From Brevibacillus brevis (GTDB taxonomy: Bacteria > Bacillota > Bacilli > Brevibacillales > Brevibacillaceae): 64,000 bases of DNA. The position numbers and the translations under genes are program-made. Positions 9,953 through 20,900 of the stretch are shown one piece after another. The stretch covers positions 5,396,001-5,460,000 of the forward strand of contig NZ_CP041767.1 in the NCBI RefSeq assembly GCF_022026395.1, read 5' to 3'. The notes under the pieces are model-generated. The model did no database searches and was not told where the DNA came from. It worked only from the letters and a program-made list of their open reading frames with translations. Within the stretch, counting starts at the first letter, position 1. Each line of letters starts with the position of its first letter.

Positions 9953-12900
9953 CTAATGATTACTCCACATTTCCAGCAGTTGCTTTTCTTCCTCTTCTGA
10001 AATCAGTCGCAAGCCTTCTATAGACTCCTCAGGATATGCCATCACTTGTTCGAGCCAATTCACAAAATGTCCGATCATTCGTTCTATGCTGGACGGATGA
10101 AATAAGTCCGTATTGTAGCCAAATGAAATCGTCAACGAGTGCTCTGAATTCACTTCTATGGAAATGGACAAATCAAATTTGGCAACCTTGATGGTGCTTT
10201 TCACTGGTTCAATTTTTCGGTTTGGCCATTGCTTTACGCTCCTCAGGTGGGTCTGCATTGTAAAAATCGTTTGAAAGACAGGAGAGTAACTTGCATTTCG
10301 CTCCGGCTGAAGGACCTCTACTATTTTTTCAAAGGGCACATCCTGATTTTCTTGCCCGCGCAACGTTTTTTCTTTGACTTGGGCCACCAATTGCCTGAAG
10401 CTTGGATTGTCTTCAACGTTCACTCTGTAAACCAGCGTGTTTACAAAGCACCCGATTACCCCTTCCATTTCTTTTCGAGTGCGATTCGCGACCGGGCTTC
10501 CTACCAAAATGTCTGTTTGTCCGGTATAGCGAGAGAGAAAGCCCTGATAGGCAGCCAGCAATGTCATGAACAGAGAAGCACCCTCTTGTTTGCTGAAAGC
10601 TTTTAGTTTTTCTAGTAATGAAGGGGCCAAATCGATATGCTGCATGTCCCCTGCATATGTTTGAATGGCTGGTCGTGGACGATCGAATGGCAACTGAAGC
10701 ACCGTAAGCTCATCTGCAAGTTCCTTTTCCCAATACACCACTTGCTCTTTCATCGTCTCATCCGATAACCATTGTCTTTGCCATACTGCAAAGTCTCCGT
10801 ATTGAATGGATAGCGGTGGCAGATTGGCAGGTGTTCCGCTGATTGCTTCTTCATAAAACGCCATCCACTCGTCCAGCAAGATATCCTCTGACCAGCCATC
10901 GAACACAATATGGTGGACCGTACAAAGCAGTATATACTCCGATTCATCCTGCTTAATCAGCTCGGCTTCAATCAACGGCCCTTGACTCAAGGCAAATACG
11001 CGATCAGCACTCCGTTGAATATAATGCTGGACCTGCTTCTCTCTTTCATCCGCAGATAGACTGCTTACATCCACGACAGGCAGTGCTCTTGGTTGATGCG
11101 GCTTAACGAGCTGTACAGGGACGCCATTTTGTTTTGCGAATACGGTACGAAGCATTTCATGACGTTCAATCAATTGGTTCAATCCTTTTTCTAAGCCGGC
11201 AACATCCCATGAACCGCTTAAGCGCCATACATAGGGAATGTTATAGACGTTGCTTCCGGGCTCCAGTTGGTCAAAAAACCACAACCGGTGCTGCGCAAAA
11301 GATAACGGGATCGGTTCCGTTCTATCCACTTGCACGAGAGCAGGCAATTGAACCATTTTCTCGCCTTGACGCAATTCGGTTAGCCGCTTCGCCAAGCCCT
11401 CAATGGTCGGGCAATCAAAGATCGCTCGGAGGGGTAAATGTTGACCAAACACCGCTCGTATTCGCGATACAACCTGTGTTGCCAACAGGGAATGCCCGCC
11501 CAATTCAAAGAACGAATCATATACCCCAATTGGGTTTACTTTTAAAATTTCACTCCAGATGAGTGCGAGCAATTCTTCCGTTGAGTTTCGCGGCGCAGTG
11601 TAGTGATGGTTTACAACATGGACCTCAGGCAGTGGCAATGCTTTACGATCCAATTTGCCACTCGATGTAAGCGGCATTTCCTCCACCCGTACAAAATAAG
11701 AAGGAATCATATAAGGCGGTAATTGTTTTTGTAAATGGCTTTTTAATGTCTCGATCTCTGATGCCCCACTGAAATAAGCGATTAATCGTTTATCCCCCGG
11801 CTCATATTCATGGGCAATGATGGCAACTTCTCCTGCCCCCTGCTGCTTCCTCATAACCGCTTCGATTTCACCTAATTCAATCCGATAACCGCGAATTTTC
11901 ACTTGATTATCCATACGCCCGATGTACTCAATATTGCCGTCTGGCATCCACCGCGCGTAGTCACCTGTCTTGTATAGCCTTTCAGATCGATTACCAAAAG
12001 GATTCGGGACAAAACGTTCAACTGTTAACTCGGGCCTTCCGATATACCCTCTTGCAAGTCCAATGCCCCCAATAACCAATTCGCCCATCACGCCTATTGG
12101 TTGCAGGTCGCCTTCCTTATTGAGGATATACGCTTGAATATTATCCATAGGCTTACCGATGGGGATTACCTTGCTATCGGCCTGGCAATCATAGTAGGTC
12201 ACTTCAATTGTCGTTTCCGTAGGACCATACAGATTAATAAGCGTCGTATGGTTCCGTTGCCCGATTAATCGATGAAAGCGTTGAACCTGTTCCGTACTCA
12301 GAGCTTCCCCGGTTGTATAAACTCGCTGTAAAGTTTTGATTTCCTCTGCGCAATCAACGTTTTCCAAATGATCTAAAAAGATGCTGAGCATAGAAGGAAC
12401 AAAATGAATATAGGTTACTTGGTGCTGGGCTACTGTTTTGACGATAAGCTCCGGATCTTTCTCTGTATGGGGAGCGAGGAAACATAGTTTGCTGCCAGTG
12501 AAAAACCATAGGACTAATTCCGTTACGGAAACATCAAAACAATAGGGCGTTTTTTGCAAGATGGTGTCATGCTCGTTCATAGGGTAGCGATGGACCATCC
12601 AGTTCATCCGATTGACAACCGAGCAATGTTCGATCATGACTCCTTTTGGTGCTCCCGTCGAACCTGAGGTATAGATGACGTACGCCAAATTTTTCGAATG
12701 GGCAACCGACTCAAGATTATCGCATTCTACATCCTGATCTGGCCTATTCTCTTCCAATAACAGGACAGGTCCATTGAAATCAATCGCTGTCTTGAATTTC
12801 TCCTGCATGACGACGACCTTCGTATCGCTATCCCGGAGAATGTAGGACAGCCTTTCTTTCGGAGCCGCTGTGTCCATCGGCATATACGCTCCACCCGCTT

Positions 12901-15900
12901 TTAGAATGGCAAGAATACCAATCATCATGTCGGGAGAACGCTCACTCATTAACCCTACTAATGTATCCGGCTTCACTCCTAGATTTCGCAATTTGCTTGC
13001 CAGGAAGTTTGCCCGGTTGTTTATTTGCCTGTAGGTCCATTGTTCGTTGCCGAATACAACCGCCATTCTCTCTGGCGTCCGTGCAGCTTGCTCCTCGAAG
13101 ATTTGATGGAGCGTTTTCTGATCCTCAAACGCAACTTCCGTATCATTCCACTCTTGGAGGATTTGATTCTGCTCAGAAGCGGTCAGCATAGGCATGGAAT
13201 GCAGCGTCCGGTCACTGTGCGTAAGAACGCTTTTCAGCAATTCAATATAATGCGCAAACATGCGGCGCATGGTAGATTCGTCATACAAATCCGTATTGTA
13301 TTCCCAGTCAAGGCTGATACTTCCGTATTCATCCTTTGTTAAAAGGGAAGAAGAGAGCTCCTCGTGATTCGTCACCACGACGTTGATATCGAATTTGGCC
13401 GATCCGTTGCTAATGCCTTCGGTGAGTTGAATATTCAGATTGGATACAGGCAAATGAGTGACTTTTGCATCCTGGAAACTAAACATGACTTGGAATAGAG
13501 GGTTGCGACTTTGATCACGCTTCAGTTTCAACGCATCGACTACTTGATCAAAAGGAATCTCTTGATTCTCGTACGCTTCCAAGGCTGACCTCTTCACGTC
13601 TTGCAATACATCCCGGAACGTCATAGTGTCGGTAAATTGCTGACGGATCACAATATTGTTAACAAACATCCCGATCAATTCTTCCGTGTCTTTCCAACGC
13701 CGATTCGCGATACCCGAACCTACAATAATGTCTTCTTGGCTGGAATAACGATGGAGCAAGGTTTGAAACGCAGCCATCATGACCATAAAGAGGGTCGTGT
13801 TTGTTTTCATGCAGTAATCACGCAGTTGAAGATACAGCTCTTCCGGTATTAATTGGGTGAACATATTCCCGTTAAAGGTTTGATTGACTGGTCGTGGCCG
13901 ATCAGTGGGCAGTTCCAGAACCCCATTGGCTCCTTCCAGTAGATTCTTCCAGTACGTTAGCTGCTTGTTTTCCTTGCCGCGCTTAAACAGCTCATTTTGC
14001 CATACGCAATAGTCTGCAAATTGAATCGGCAATTCAGCCAATGGGGACGGTTTATTTTCAAGATAGGCACTGTACAGCGTAAACAGCTCTTTTAAAAATT
14101 TGCGGAATGACCATCCATCATGAATCAGATGATGCTCCACAAACAAAATGACAGATTCCCACTCAGAAATCTTGTAAACAATCCAGCGCGCCAATGGTAG
14201 CTGCGAGATATCAATCGGCTTTTTGATCTCCATTTGAATCAGTCTTTGAACTTTTGCAGCACGATCACTCTCAGGTAAGTGCGAAACATCGATAACAGGC
14301 AATTCCACATCGAATGGTTCATAGATCACCTGATACGGTTGTCCATTTTTCTCATGAAAAACGGTTCGGAATATTTCATGTCTGCGCACAATCTCCGTAA
14401 AACACTTATTGAGAATAGGGAGCTCCAGCCTCCCACGCACTTTCATTGTGGCTTGAAAAATATAAGCCAAGTTATTGGAACTTAACTGCTCTAAAAACCA
14501 CACTCTTTCTTGCGAATAAGAAAGCGGCAATTCTCGATCTCGTGATACCCTTTTGATGGCAGGGAATGCATCCACTGCATTTACCTCATCTGCGTTAGCT
14601 ATGATCGGTACGATGCTCCGAATCGTCGGATAGGCAAACAGAGCAGACAACGGAATCTCTTTCTTGAAAAGAGCACGGATTCTCGCAATCATTTGAGTCC
14701 CCAACAACGAATGTCCACCTAATTCAAAGAAATGATCCTCGACTCCAATCTCATCGTATCCGAACAAATCCTTCCAAATATCCAAGAGCTTCGTTTCCCA
14801 TTCAGTTTCCGGTTTTACATATTCCGTCGAAACATGCGGGCGACTATTGCCTACCTCTGGCAGTGATTTACGATCAATTTTTCCGCTGGGTGTAAGCGGG
14901 AAAACATCCATTTTCACAAAATACGCTGGAACCATGAACTCTGGAAGCTGAGCTTTCAGATAATCACGCCATTCTGTTATCGTTCCAGACCCGACCACAT
15001 AAGCGATCAGCTTGTTATTTTCATAGGCGTCTTTTTTCGCCACAATGATTGCTTGTTCCACAGTCGAATGATTGCCTAACGTAACTTCAATTTCCTCCAG
15101 CTCAATTCTGTACCCTCTCACTTTTACCTGGCTGTCATTTCGCCCGATATACTCCAAGTTTCCGTCGGCCAAGTACCGAACCAAGTCTCCCGTTCGATAC
15201 AAACGCGAGTCTGATCCTGGACAAAACGGGTTGGAAATGAAGCGTTCCTTTGTCAATTCAGGGCGGTTCAAGTAACCTCTTGCTACGCCTGATCCGCCGA
15301 CATACAGTTCTCCAGCAACTCCGACAGGTTGAATTTGCAAACGGTCGTTCAACACGTATAACTGTGTATTCGCATTCGGTTTTCCAATGGGTATTTGCGT
15401 GTGCTTATCATCTGAATGGCATGGGAAGCTGGCCACCTCGACTGTCGTCTCAGTCGGCCCATACGTGTTGTATAAGCTTGTACCATAAGGAATCGTCAAT
15501 AGATCGATACTTTTCGCAACAACATGAGGCGGAAGCACTTCCCCTCCAACTGTGACGTATTTCAAAGAGGATAATGCAGAAGAAGAACCCTGATTTTCTA
15601 TATAATCCAATACGGCTTTCAACATTGACGGAACAAACTCAAGATGGGTAATTCGATGCGTCTCGACTGCTTTCACAAGCAAGGCGGGGTCCTTCTCATC
15701 GCTACTCGGGAGAATGTACAGGCTAGCACCTTTTAACATCCACCAAAAGAGTTCCCAAACAGAAGCATCAAAGGAAACAGACGTTTTTTGCAAAAGCCTG
15801 TCCGTATGTAAAAGAGGACTGCGACTCTCCAGCGTTTGAAGAAAATTCATAACGGAATGATGCTCAATCATTACCCCCTTGGGATTTCCTGTCGAACCGG

Positions 15901-17068
15901 AGGTATAGATGACATAAGCAAGATTGTGGCCGGTTACTTCAATTGCAGGGGGCTCCGTGCTTTCATTCGACAAATTTTCGCAATAATCCAACAATTTTAC
16001 CCCTTTTATTCCGTCAGGCACTTTTGTTGCGGACGCTTCATCCACAATCACTACTTGTAAAGCTGCATCTTCCATAACATAGTGGAGTCTTTGAACAGGA
16101 TAAGCAGGATCGATCGGTACATAAGCGCCTCCTGCTTTCAACACACCTAATATGCTCACGATCATTTCTATGGAACGCTCTTGGCATATCCCCACCAATC
16201 CTTCAGTCGTTACCCCAATCTTCCGGAGGTAATTCGCTAGTTGATTTGAGCGGATATCCAATTCCCTATAAGTCATCTTCTCTTGCTTAAAAACGAGCGC
16301 GATGGCATCGGGATTGCGATTGGCCTGGAAACTAAAGGCAGTCATGATTGTATCAGGAACATTCGTGGGTTCGTCATTCCTGCACCAGTCGTCTACCAAT
16401 TCTCTCTCTTGGGATTTGGCTATCAGTCTCAACAAATCGATAGGCGTTTCGACATCAGTGATTGCTTGTTCAATCCAGTTGCAAAAGTTCTCGATCATTC
16501 GTCGTATTGTTTGTTGTGTAAACAAGAAGGAATTATATGTGAATGTTATGCGCATGCCCTCGGCCTCTTCGACATCAACACGCAGCTCTACATTTGCTAT
16601 TTGGGAGTCGACAAAAAGTCTGTTATCCTTATCCCCGGCTTTTCCCACTCTTAAAAAGGTATGAAATAATTTCGTAGTTTCGGAGTTGCTAGCAGGCTCC
16701 TCCTCCAACACATTATCTTTGACCTCGTTCAACAGCTGCTTAAAATTCGACGTTCCACCAACAATTACTCGACTTGTAAAAAAGGCAGAGCTATCACCTG
16801 CTATCGTACCAATCCGAATGTCGTTTTGCCCCGTATATCTGTAAAGATAGCTATAGTATGCAGCTAAGAGTAGTGTAAACATGTCAGTCTCTTCTTGCAT
16901 GCAAAGTAATCTTGCTTGTTCCCCCACCGTTTTTGACAAGTCAATCGATTGCGTCTCTTCCGCATAACGAGCATTATTCAGTCTCGGGACATCAAACGGA
17001 AGCTGTAGCAATGGAGCCTCTTCTGCCAATTCTGAAAGCCAATGCTTCACATGATCTTTCATGGTCAT
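9953..17068 (-). CDS. Nonribosomal peptide synthetase, starter protein, half C-A-T-C-A-T-C
   Basis: This 2371-residue protein is the first gene of the synthetase operon. Residues 1 to about 235 match only the C-terminal lobe of a condensation domain; the N-lobe and HHxxxDG motif are absent. Then come A1 (about 240-760, YTSGSTGNPKG), T1 (GGHSLLGTQ near 786), C (HHLIHDG near 983), A2 (from about 1300), T2 (GGHSLLATQ near 1859) and C (HHIVFDG near 2056) to the end. By-eye specificity codes are about DAWETGTVE for A1 and DVTHYTLIE for A2. I recognise neither; the acidic residue at position 278 of A1 would suit a basic substrate, which is only a guess. The start at 17068 has GGGAGG 7 nt upstream. 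The last C domain has no A partner in the same protein; the partner opens the next gene. Confidence 0.95.
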   Translation of the reverse strand: MTMKDHVKHWLSELAEEAPLLQLPFDVPRLNNARYAEETQSIDLSKTVGEQARLLCMQEETDMFTLLLAAYYSYLYRYTGQNDIRIGTIAGDSSAFFTSRVIVGGTSNFKQLLNEVKDNVLEEEPASNSETTKLFHTFLRVGKAGDKDNRLFVDSQIANVELRVDVEEAEGMRITFTYNSFLFTQQTIRRMIENFCNWIEQAITDVETPIDLLRLIAKSQERELVDDWCRNDEPTNVPDTIMTAFSFQANRNPDAIALVFKQEKMTYRELDIRSNQLANYLRKIGVTTEGLVGICQERSIEMIVSILGVLKAGGAYVPIDPAYPVQRLHYVMEDAALQVVIVDEASATKVPDGIKGVKLLDYCENLSNESTEPPAIEVTGHNLAYVIYTSGSTGNPKGVMIEHHSVMNFLQTLESRSPLLHTDRLLQKTSVSFDASVWELFWWMLKGASLYILPSSDEKDPALLVKAVETHRITHLEFVPSMLKAVLDYIENQGSSSALSSLKYVTVGGEVLPPHVVAKSIDLLTIPYGTSLYNTYGPTETTVEVASFPCHSDDKHTQIPIGKPNANTQLYVLNDRLQIQPVGVAGELYVGGSGVARGYLNRPELTKERFISNPFCPGSDSRLYRTGDLVRYLADGNLEYIGRNDSQVKVRGYRIELEEIEVTLGNHSTVEQAIIVAKKDAYENNKLIAYVVGSGTITEWRDYLKAQLPEFMVPAYFVKMDVFPLTPSGKIDRKSLPEVGNSRPHVSTEYVKPETEWETKLLDIWKDLFGYDEIGVEDHFFELGGHSLLGTQMIARIRALFKKEIPLSALFAYPTIRSIVPIIANADEVNAVDAFPAIKRVSRDRELPLSYSQERVWFLEQLSSNNLAYIFQATMKVRGRLELPILNKCFTEIVRRHEIFRTVFHEKNGQPYQVIYEPFDVELPVIDVSHLPESDRAAKVQRLIQMEIKKPIDISQLPLARWIVYKISEWESVILFVEHHLIHDGWSFRKFLKELFTLYSAYLENKPSPLAELPIQFADYCVWQNELFKRGKENKQLTYWKNLLEGANGVLELPTDRPRPVNQTFNGNMFTQLIPEELYLQLRDYCMKTNTTLFMVMMAAFQTLLHRYSSQEDIIVGSGIANRRWKDTEELIGMFVNNIVIRQQFTDTMTFRDVLQDVKRSALEAYENQEIPFDQVVDALKLKRDQSRNPLFQVMFSFQDAKVTHLPVSNLNIQLTEGISNGSAKFDINVVVTNHEELSSSLLTKDEYGSISLDWEYNTDLYDESTMRRMFAHYIELLKSVLTHSDRTLHSMPMLTASEQNQILQEWNDTEVAFEDQKTLHQIFEEQAARTPERMAVVFGNEQWTYRQINNRANFLASKLRNLGVKPDTLVGLMSERSPDMMIGILAILKAGGAYMPMDTAAPKERLSYILRDSDTKVVVMQEKFKTAIDFNGPVLLLEENRPDQDVECDNLESVAHSKNLAYVIYTSGSTGAPKGVMIEHCSVVNRMNWMVHRYPMNEHDTILQKTPYCFDVSVTELVLWFFTGSKLCFLAPHTEKDPELIVKTVAQHQVTYIHFVPSMLSIFLDHLENVDCAEEIKTLQRVYTTGEALSTEQVQRFHRLIGQRNHTTLINLYGPTETTIEVTYYDCQADSKVIPIGKPMDNIQAYILNKEGDLQPIGVMGELVIGGIGLARGYIGRPELTVERFVPNPFGNRSERLYKTGDYARWMPDGNIEYIGRMDNQVKIRGYRIELGEIEAVMRKQQGAGEVAIIAHEYEPGDKRLIAYFSGASEIETLKSHLQKQLPPYMIPSYFVRVEEMPLTSSGKLDRKALPLPEVHVVNHHYTAPRNSTEELLALIWSEILKVNPIGVYDSFFELGGHSLLATQVVSRIRAVFGQHLPLRAIFDCPTIEGLAKRLTELRQGEKMVQLPALVQVDRTEPIPLSFAQHRLWFFDQLEPGSNVYNIPYVWRLSGSWDVAGLEKGLNQLIERHEMLRTVFAKQNGVPVQLVKPHQPRALPVVDVSSLSADEREKQVQHYIQRSADRVFALSQGPLIEAELIKQDESEYILLCTVHHIVFDGWSEDILLDEWMAFYEEAISGTPANLPPLSIQYGDFAVWQRQWLSDETMKEQVVYWEKELADELTVLQLPFDRPRPAIQTYAGDMQHIDLAPSLLEKLKAFSKQEGASLFMTLLAAYQGFLSRYTGQTDILVGSPVANRTRKEMEGVIGCFVNTLVYRVNVEDNPSFRQLVAQVKEKTLRGQENQDVPFEKIVEVLQPERNASYSPVFQTIFTMQTHLRSVKQWPNRKIEPVKSTIKVAKFDLSISIEVNSEHSLTISFGYNTDLFHPSSIERMIGHFVNWLEQVMAYPEESIEGLRLISEEEEKQLLEMWSNH

Positions 17069-17578
17069 GATTATCCTCCCTTTTTGAGCTTGATAATGAA
17101 GGGGGAACCCTCTAAAATGGTGAAGTTCCTCACCCGCTCTGCTTGATCAGACTTTAAAAATGGATATTGGTCGGTAAGCCTCCCCCTCCTTTACAAAGTA
17201 GGCGTTGACTCAGCGAATCGTCCATGATAAAGACCGGACACCCGATTCGTTAAGGTGAAGCAAGTAAGCAGCGTCAAAAAAGGTCAGAATAGTTGACCAA
17301 ACAAACATGTTGTTTCCTAATTTTATTGGGCATGTTCAAAGCGGCTACAAACGAGATGTGAACGGGAAGGTAAGTGAATCGAATTGCTATGAATTCGTGA
17401 AAAAGTGGAGTAGTGTTTGGAATACTGTTGAGTATGAAACACCTATGCAGGACAGTATTGCAATTGAATGGTAAATTGTTCCTTCGAATCGTGGAAAGGT
17501 AGCTTCAGATTCTACTAGGAAGAGGGAATTTTTAGAACAATTACCTAATCAAAGTATAAAATGTAATAGATTACCAAT
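17069..17578 (-). promoter_or_regulatory. Long untranslated leader of the NRPS operon
   Basis: About 510 nt separate the promoter at 17586-17613 from the first synthetase codon. On the transcribed strand a short inverted repeat GGTCA-N7-TGACC (17282-17298) is followed at once by six T residues, resembling a weak attenuator. A second short palindrome, GGTGA-N6-TCACC, lies near 17120-17135. An AAAGGAGGGGG run near 17185 precedes no convincing ORF. I see no T-box TGGNACC element. A plus-strand ORF of 55 codons at 17307-17474 crosses the leader but has no ribosome site. Confidence 0.4.
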
Positions 17579-17585
17579 TAGGTAC

Positions 17586-17613
17586 ATTATACCATATCTG
17601 AATTTTATGTCAA
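17586..17613 (-). promoter_or_regulatory. Sigma-A promoter for the NRPS operon
   Basis: On the minus strand TTGACA (17613-17608) and TATAAT (17591-17586), both perfect consensus hexamers, are separated by 16 nt. It lies between the terminator of the small upstream gene and the synthetase leader, pointing at the synthetase genes. Transcription would start near 17578. Confidence 0.75.
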
Positions 17614-17645
17614 ATCATAGCGTATCCATTGGTTTATTATAAAAC

Positions 17646-17725
17646 AAAAATAGACATGTTTACCTTCTCGGGTAGTCTGGTGTAGAAATTCATCGATACC
17701 TGAGAAGGCTGAACATGTCTATTTT
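17646..17725 (-). terminator. Large hairpin terminator after the small membrane protein gene
   Basis: The arms AAAAATAGACATGTT and AACATGTCTATTTTT are perfect complements, extended inward by ACCTTCTC/GAGAAGG. On the minus strand the stem ends in CTATTTTTGTTTT, a usable U-run. It sits 5 bp after the stop of the 17730-17900 gene and just before the synthetase promoter, so it insulates the two units. Confidence 0.7.
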
Positions 17726-17729
17726 TCCA

Positions 17730-17900
17730 TTAACCTTGAAAAAGGGTATACCCTCCTACTACTATCGAGACTGCAAATAATATACCAAAGTACCACTTCG
17801 TAAATCGAAGACTGAACCACGAGCCTTCCCACCATAAGATCCCGAAAAAAATTGCCCCAATCAGGATGCTACTTGCAAAAGCAATGAGTGCATTTTCCAT
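17730..17900 (-). CDS. Small hydrophobic membrane protein (56 residues), unknown function
   Basis: ATG at 17900 is preceded by AAGGTGAAGAAAG, a reasonable ribosome site, and TAA lies at 17732-17730. The product has two hydrophobic stretches (about residues 5-22 and 36-53) separated by WWEGSWFSLRFTKWY, the pattern of a two-helix membrane protein with an aromatic interfacial loop. I do not recognise a family. It lies between the Ig-repeat protein gene and the NRPS operon and has its own terminator, so it is probably a separate or Ig-protein-linked unit. Small holins and transporter accessory peptides look like this, but nothing here settles a role. Confidence 0.55.
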   Translation of the reverse strand: MENALIAFASSILIGAIFFGILWWEGSWFSLRFTKWYFGILFAVSIVVGGYTLFQG

Positions 17901-17971
17901 CTTTCTTCACCTTTTAAAACAGAATGGAAAAGGGGCTGCCCTCCACGGTAGATCGAACAGCCCCTTTTTAT

Positions 17972-20900
17972 TTACCTGACTGTAATGTGAATCGTAATGG
18001 TCTCGCCGCCGTATTCCACTGTAATGGTTGTTTTACCAGATTCCAGTGCGGTCACGACACCATTTTCTACAGTCACAATCTCAGGATCTTCCACTGTCCA
18101 TTCGGCATCCTTGGTGACGATCTCCTCGTATCTATTTTCATAGACCGCATACAGGACAATCTCTCCAGTATTGTCTGCCTCCAAGCCCAGCGAAGAGCGC
18201 GATACTCGCAAATCTTTCACTTTCTTTTCCTCTACGACGAGCACACGATTGGTTACCTTTTTACCGCCGTATTTCGCAGTAATGACAGCCTTCCCTTCAG
18301 CCAGCGCTGTCACTTTTCCCTCTTTTGTTACCTCGATGACCTCTTCGTCGCTAGAGGACCAAGTTGCTTTCCCTGTCACCTCTTCGGTGTTCTTGTCATT
18401 GAAGACGGCTGTCAGCGTTAGCTGCTTCTCTTCATCGATCTCCAGCACCAAATCCTTGAAGGAGGTCGTCAACGAACGAATCGTTTTCGTAGAAACCGTC
18501 ACCGGAATCTCCAGCTCCTCGCCCATATAGCGAACGATAACGATGTCTTCTCCCTCTTCTTTGCCTGCCGTAATGCGACCCTGCTTGACGGTAACCAACC
18601 CGTTTTCCGTGTCGTACTCAACATTTTTGTCTCGCGTGATGTCCTTGCGTTTTTTGCCTTCTACCTTATAAACTCGTAAGGTTGTGGTTACTCTCGGCTT
18701 AATCCAGAAGGACGGTTCGTTTGTTTCCAACTGGAAGGTGGGTATTTCCTTAACGGTTACTTCCACCGAAGCGGTTTTGTTCCCGTCTACGGTCGTCACT
18801 GTAATCGTCGCAGTTCCAGGAGCTACTGCCTTGATCTTACCATCCTCATCTACCTCGACGATCTCAGAGTCGCTGCTTTCCCACTTGACCCGTTTGTTGG
18901 TGGCATTCGTTGGTTTTACTGTGGCTCGAAGGCTTTCTGTATCGCCAACACGCAATGTTAACTGCTCTTCCTCCAGCTCAACTCCGGTGACCGGCTCTCC
19001 TGTTGGTGGATTCGGCACATTTGGCACGTATAGCTCAATGGAATCATCCAGTTCAACGGTGTTTCCTGCCTGGTCGCGAAGCTGGATCAGAACCTTTTTC
19101 ATCCCATTGCCATACGGCAAGTTCCACGGTACCGTTCCCGTCACTTTTTCCCAGCTGCTCCACTTGCCTTGGTCATTGGAGATACGCATCTCGACATCTC
19201 CCAAATTGTCCGAAGCAGTAACATGCAGTCTCACGCTGGTGGAGCTGGTTAGACGATCATCATTGTTGATGACGAACGTTCCTGTTGGTGCTGTTTTATC
19301 CAAAGTAAACGTGATCTTGATTTCGTTACCGGAAGCATCTACAACCAGTAGTTCATGCTTACCTTCACTTGTTACCCGGTCGCCACTTGCAAACGGAGCA
19401 CCGTTCAACGTCGCGGTTCCTTCGTTGAATGTGATTGTTACGTCATCTTTGTAAATACCTTTGTCCTCGACTCCAGTAACAACAGGCGCATCTGCATCCA
19501 GCTCGATCGTATCGGAAACGGTTGTAATGTGCCCTGCCCTGTCTGTAATCTGCATCTCGACAGTCTTGGTTCCATCACCGGACTTCAACTGCCATGCTTT
19601 GGTCGCAGTTACTGCCTCCCAATCGCTCCAGTCGTTGTCACCATTTGCGAAGCGGATTTGTACATCACTGGTACTGTCGTTCGCTGTGATAGCGAGCGTA
19701 ACATCACGAGACTTGGTGGAATTGTCTCCGTTATTGATCGTGATAGATCCAGTAGGCGCCAACACATCCAGTACAATCGTATCACTTAGCTTTGTGACGT
19801 TCCCCGCTTTGTCCCGCAGCTTGACATAAACCGTTTTGGTACCGTTTATGCTGCCATCAGCCAGCTTCCATGCTTTTGACTCTGCAAAACGCTCCCACGT
19901 ACCCGAATTGTCATCGGCGTTAGAGATCGCCATTTCAATGTCGTTCGTATTGCCTGACGCAGTGAGTTGCAGTGTAACGTCTTCTGTTTTCGCAAATTCG
20001 GCTCCGTTATCAATGCTGAGCGTTCCAGCCGGTGGTGTTTTATCCAGCGTGAAACGAATCGTCGTGCGATTTTGCGCATCATCTGTGACGACCAACTCAT
20101 ACGATCCTTCCGCAGTGACGACCGAACCGCTCGTAAACGGATTGCCGTTCAGTAATGCTGTTCCCTCGCTGAAGGTAATCGTTACGTCGCTCGCATAGAC
20201 ACCGTCCTGGGCGACTCCTGTGACGACTGGTCCAGTGGAATCCAGCGTGATTTGCTTTTGAAGGGCCACTTGGTTTCCTGCCGGATCTCTCAGCTCGAGA
20301 TAGACCGTTTTGGTTCCATCACCACCGCTTAGTTCCCATGGAACGTCGCCTTTTGTCGGCGCTGTTTTCCAATCGCTCCACGTCAGGTTGTCATTCGACA
20401 AGCGCATTTCCACACCATGAGTATCAGCCGACTCCACACTCAACGTAACCTTGCTCGTGTTGGTATACGATTGACCTTGATTGATCTCAAAAGCCCCCGT
20501 AGGGCTGGTCATATCGAGTGTGATCTCATCGGTAAAGCTGGCTATATTCCCTGCTTTGTCCTTTACTTCCATGGAAACCGACTTGGTTCCGTCCCCCGTC
20601 AGCAAGTTCCACGCCTTTGTTGTGGTCAGCGTTTCCCAAGCAGTCCAATTGGCTGGATCGCTCGTATCATGGGAAAAGCGCATCTGTAGTTCATTGCTGA
20701 AATCGGTAACGGCAATTTGTAATGTGGTTGTAAGTGTATTGGTATAATCGGCGTCACCATTGATCTTGAGACTGCCCGACGGCTTCGTTTGATCAATCGA
20801 AAATGCAAGCATTGCTGTATTGCCCGCTTCATCCGTGACAATCAGCGTATAAGCGCCATCGTCATTGACGATTTCTCCGTCAGCTATCGTCTTTCCGTTC

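Noticed and set aside
17307..17474. Plus-strand ORF of 55 codons in the NRPS leader
   Set aside because: No ribosome site, no recognisable motif, and it runs antisense to the predicted leader.
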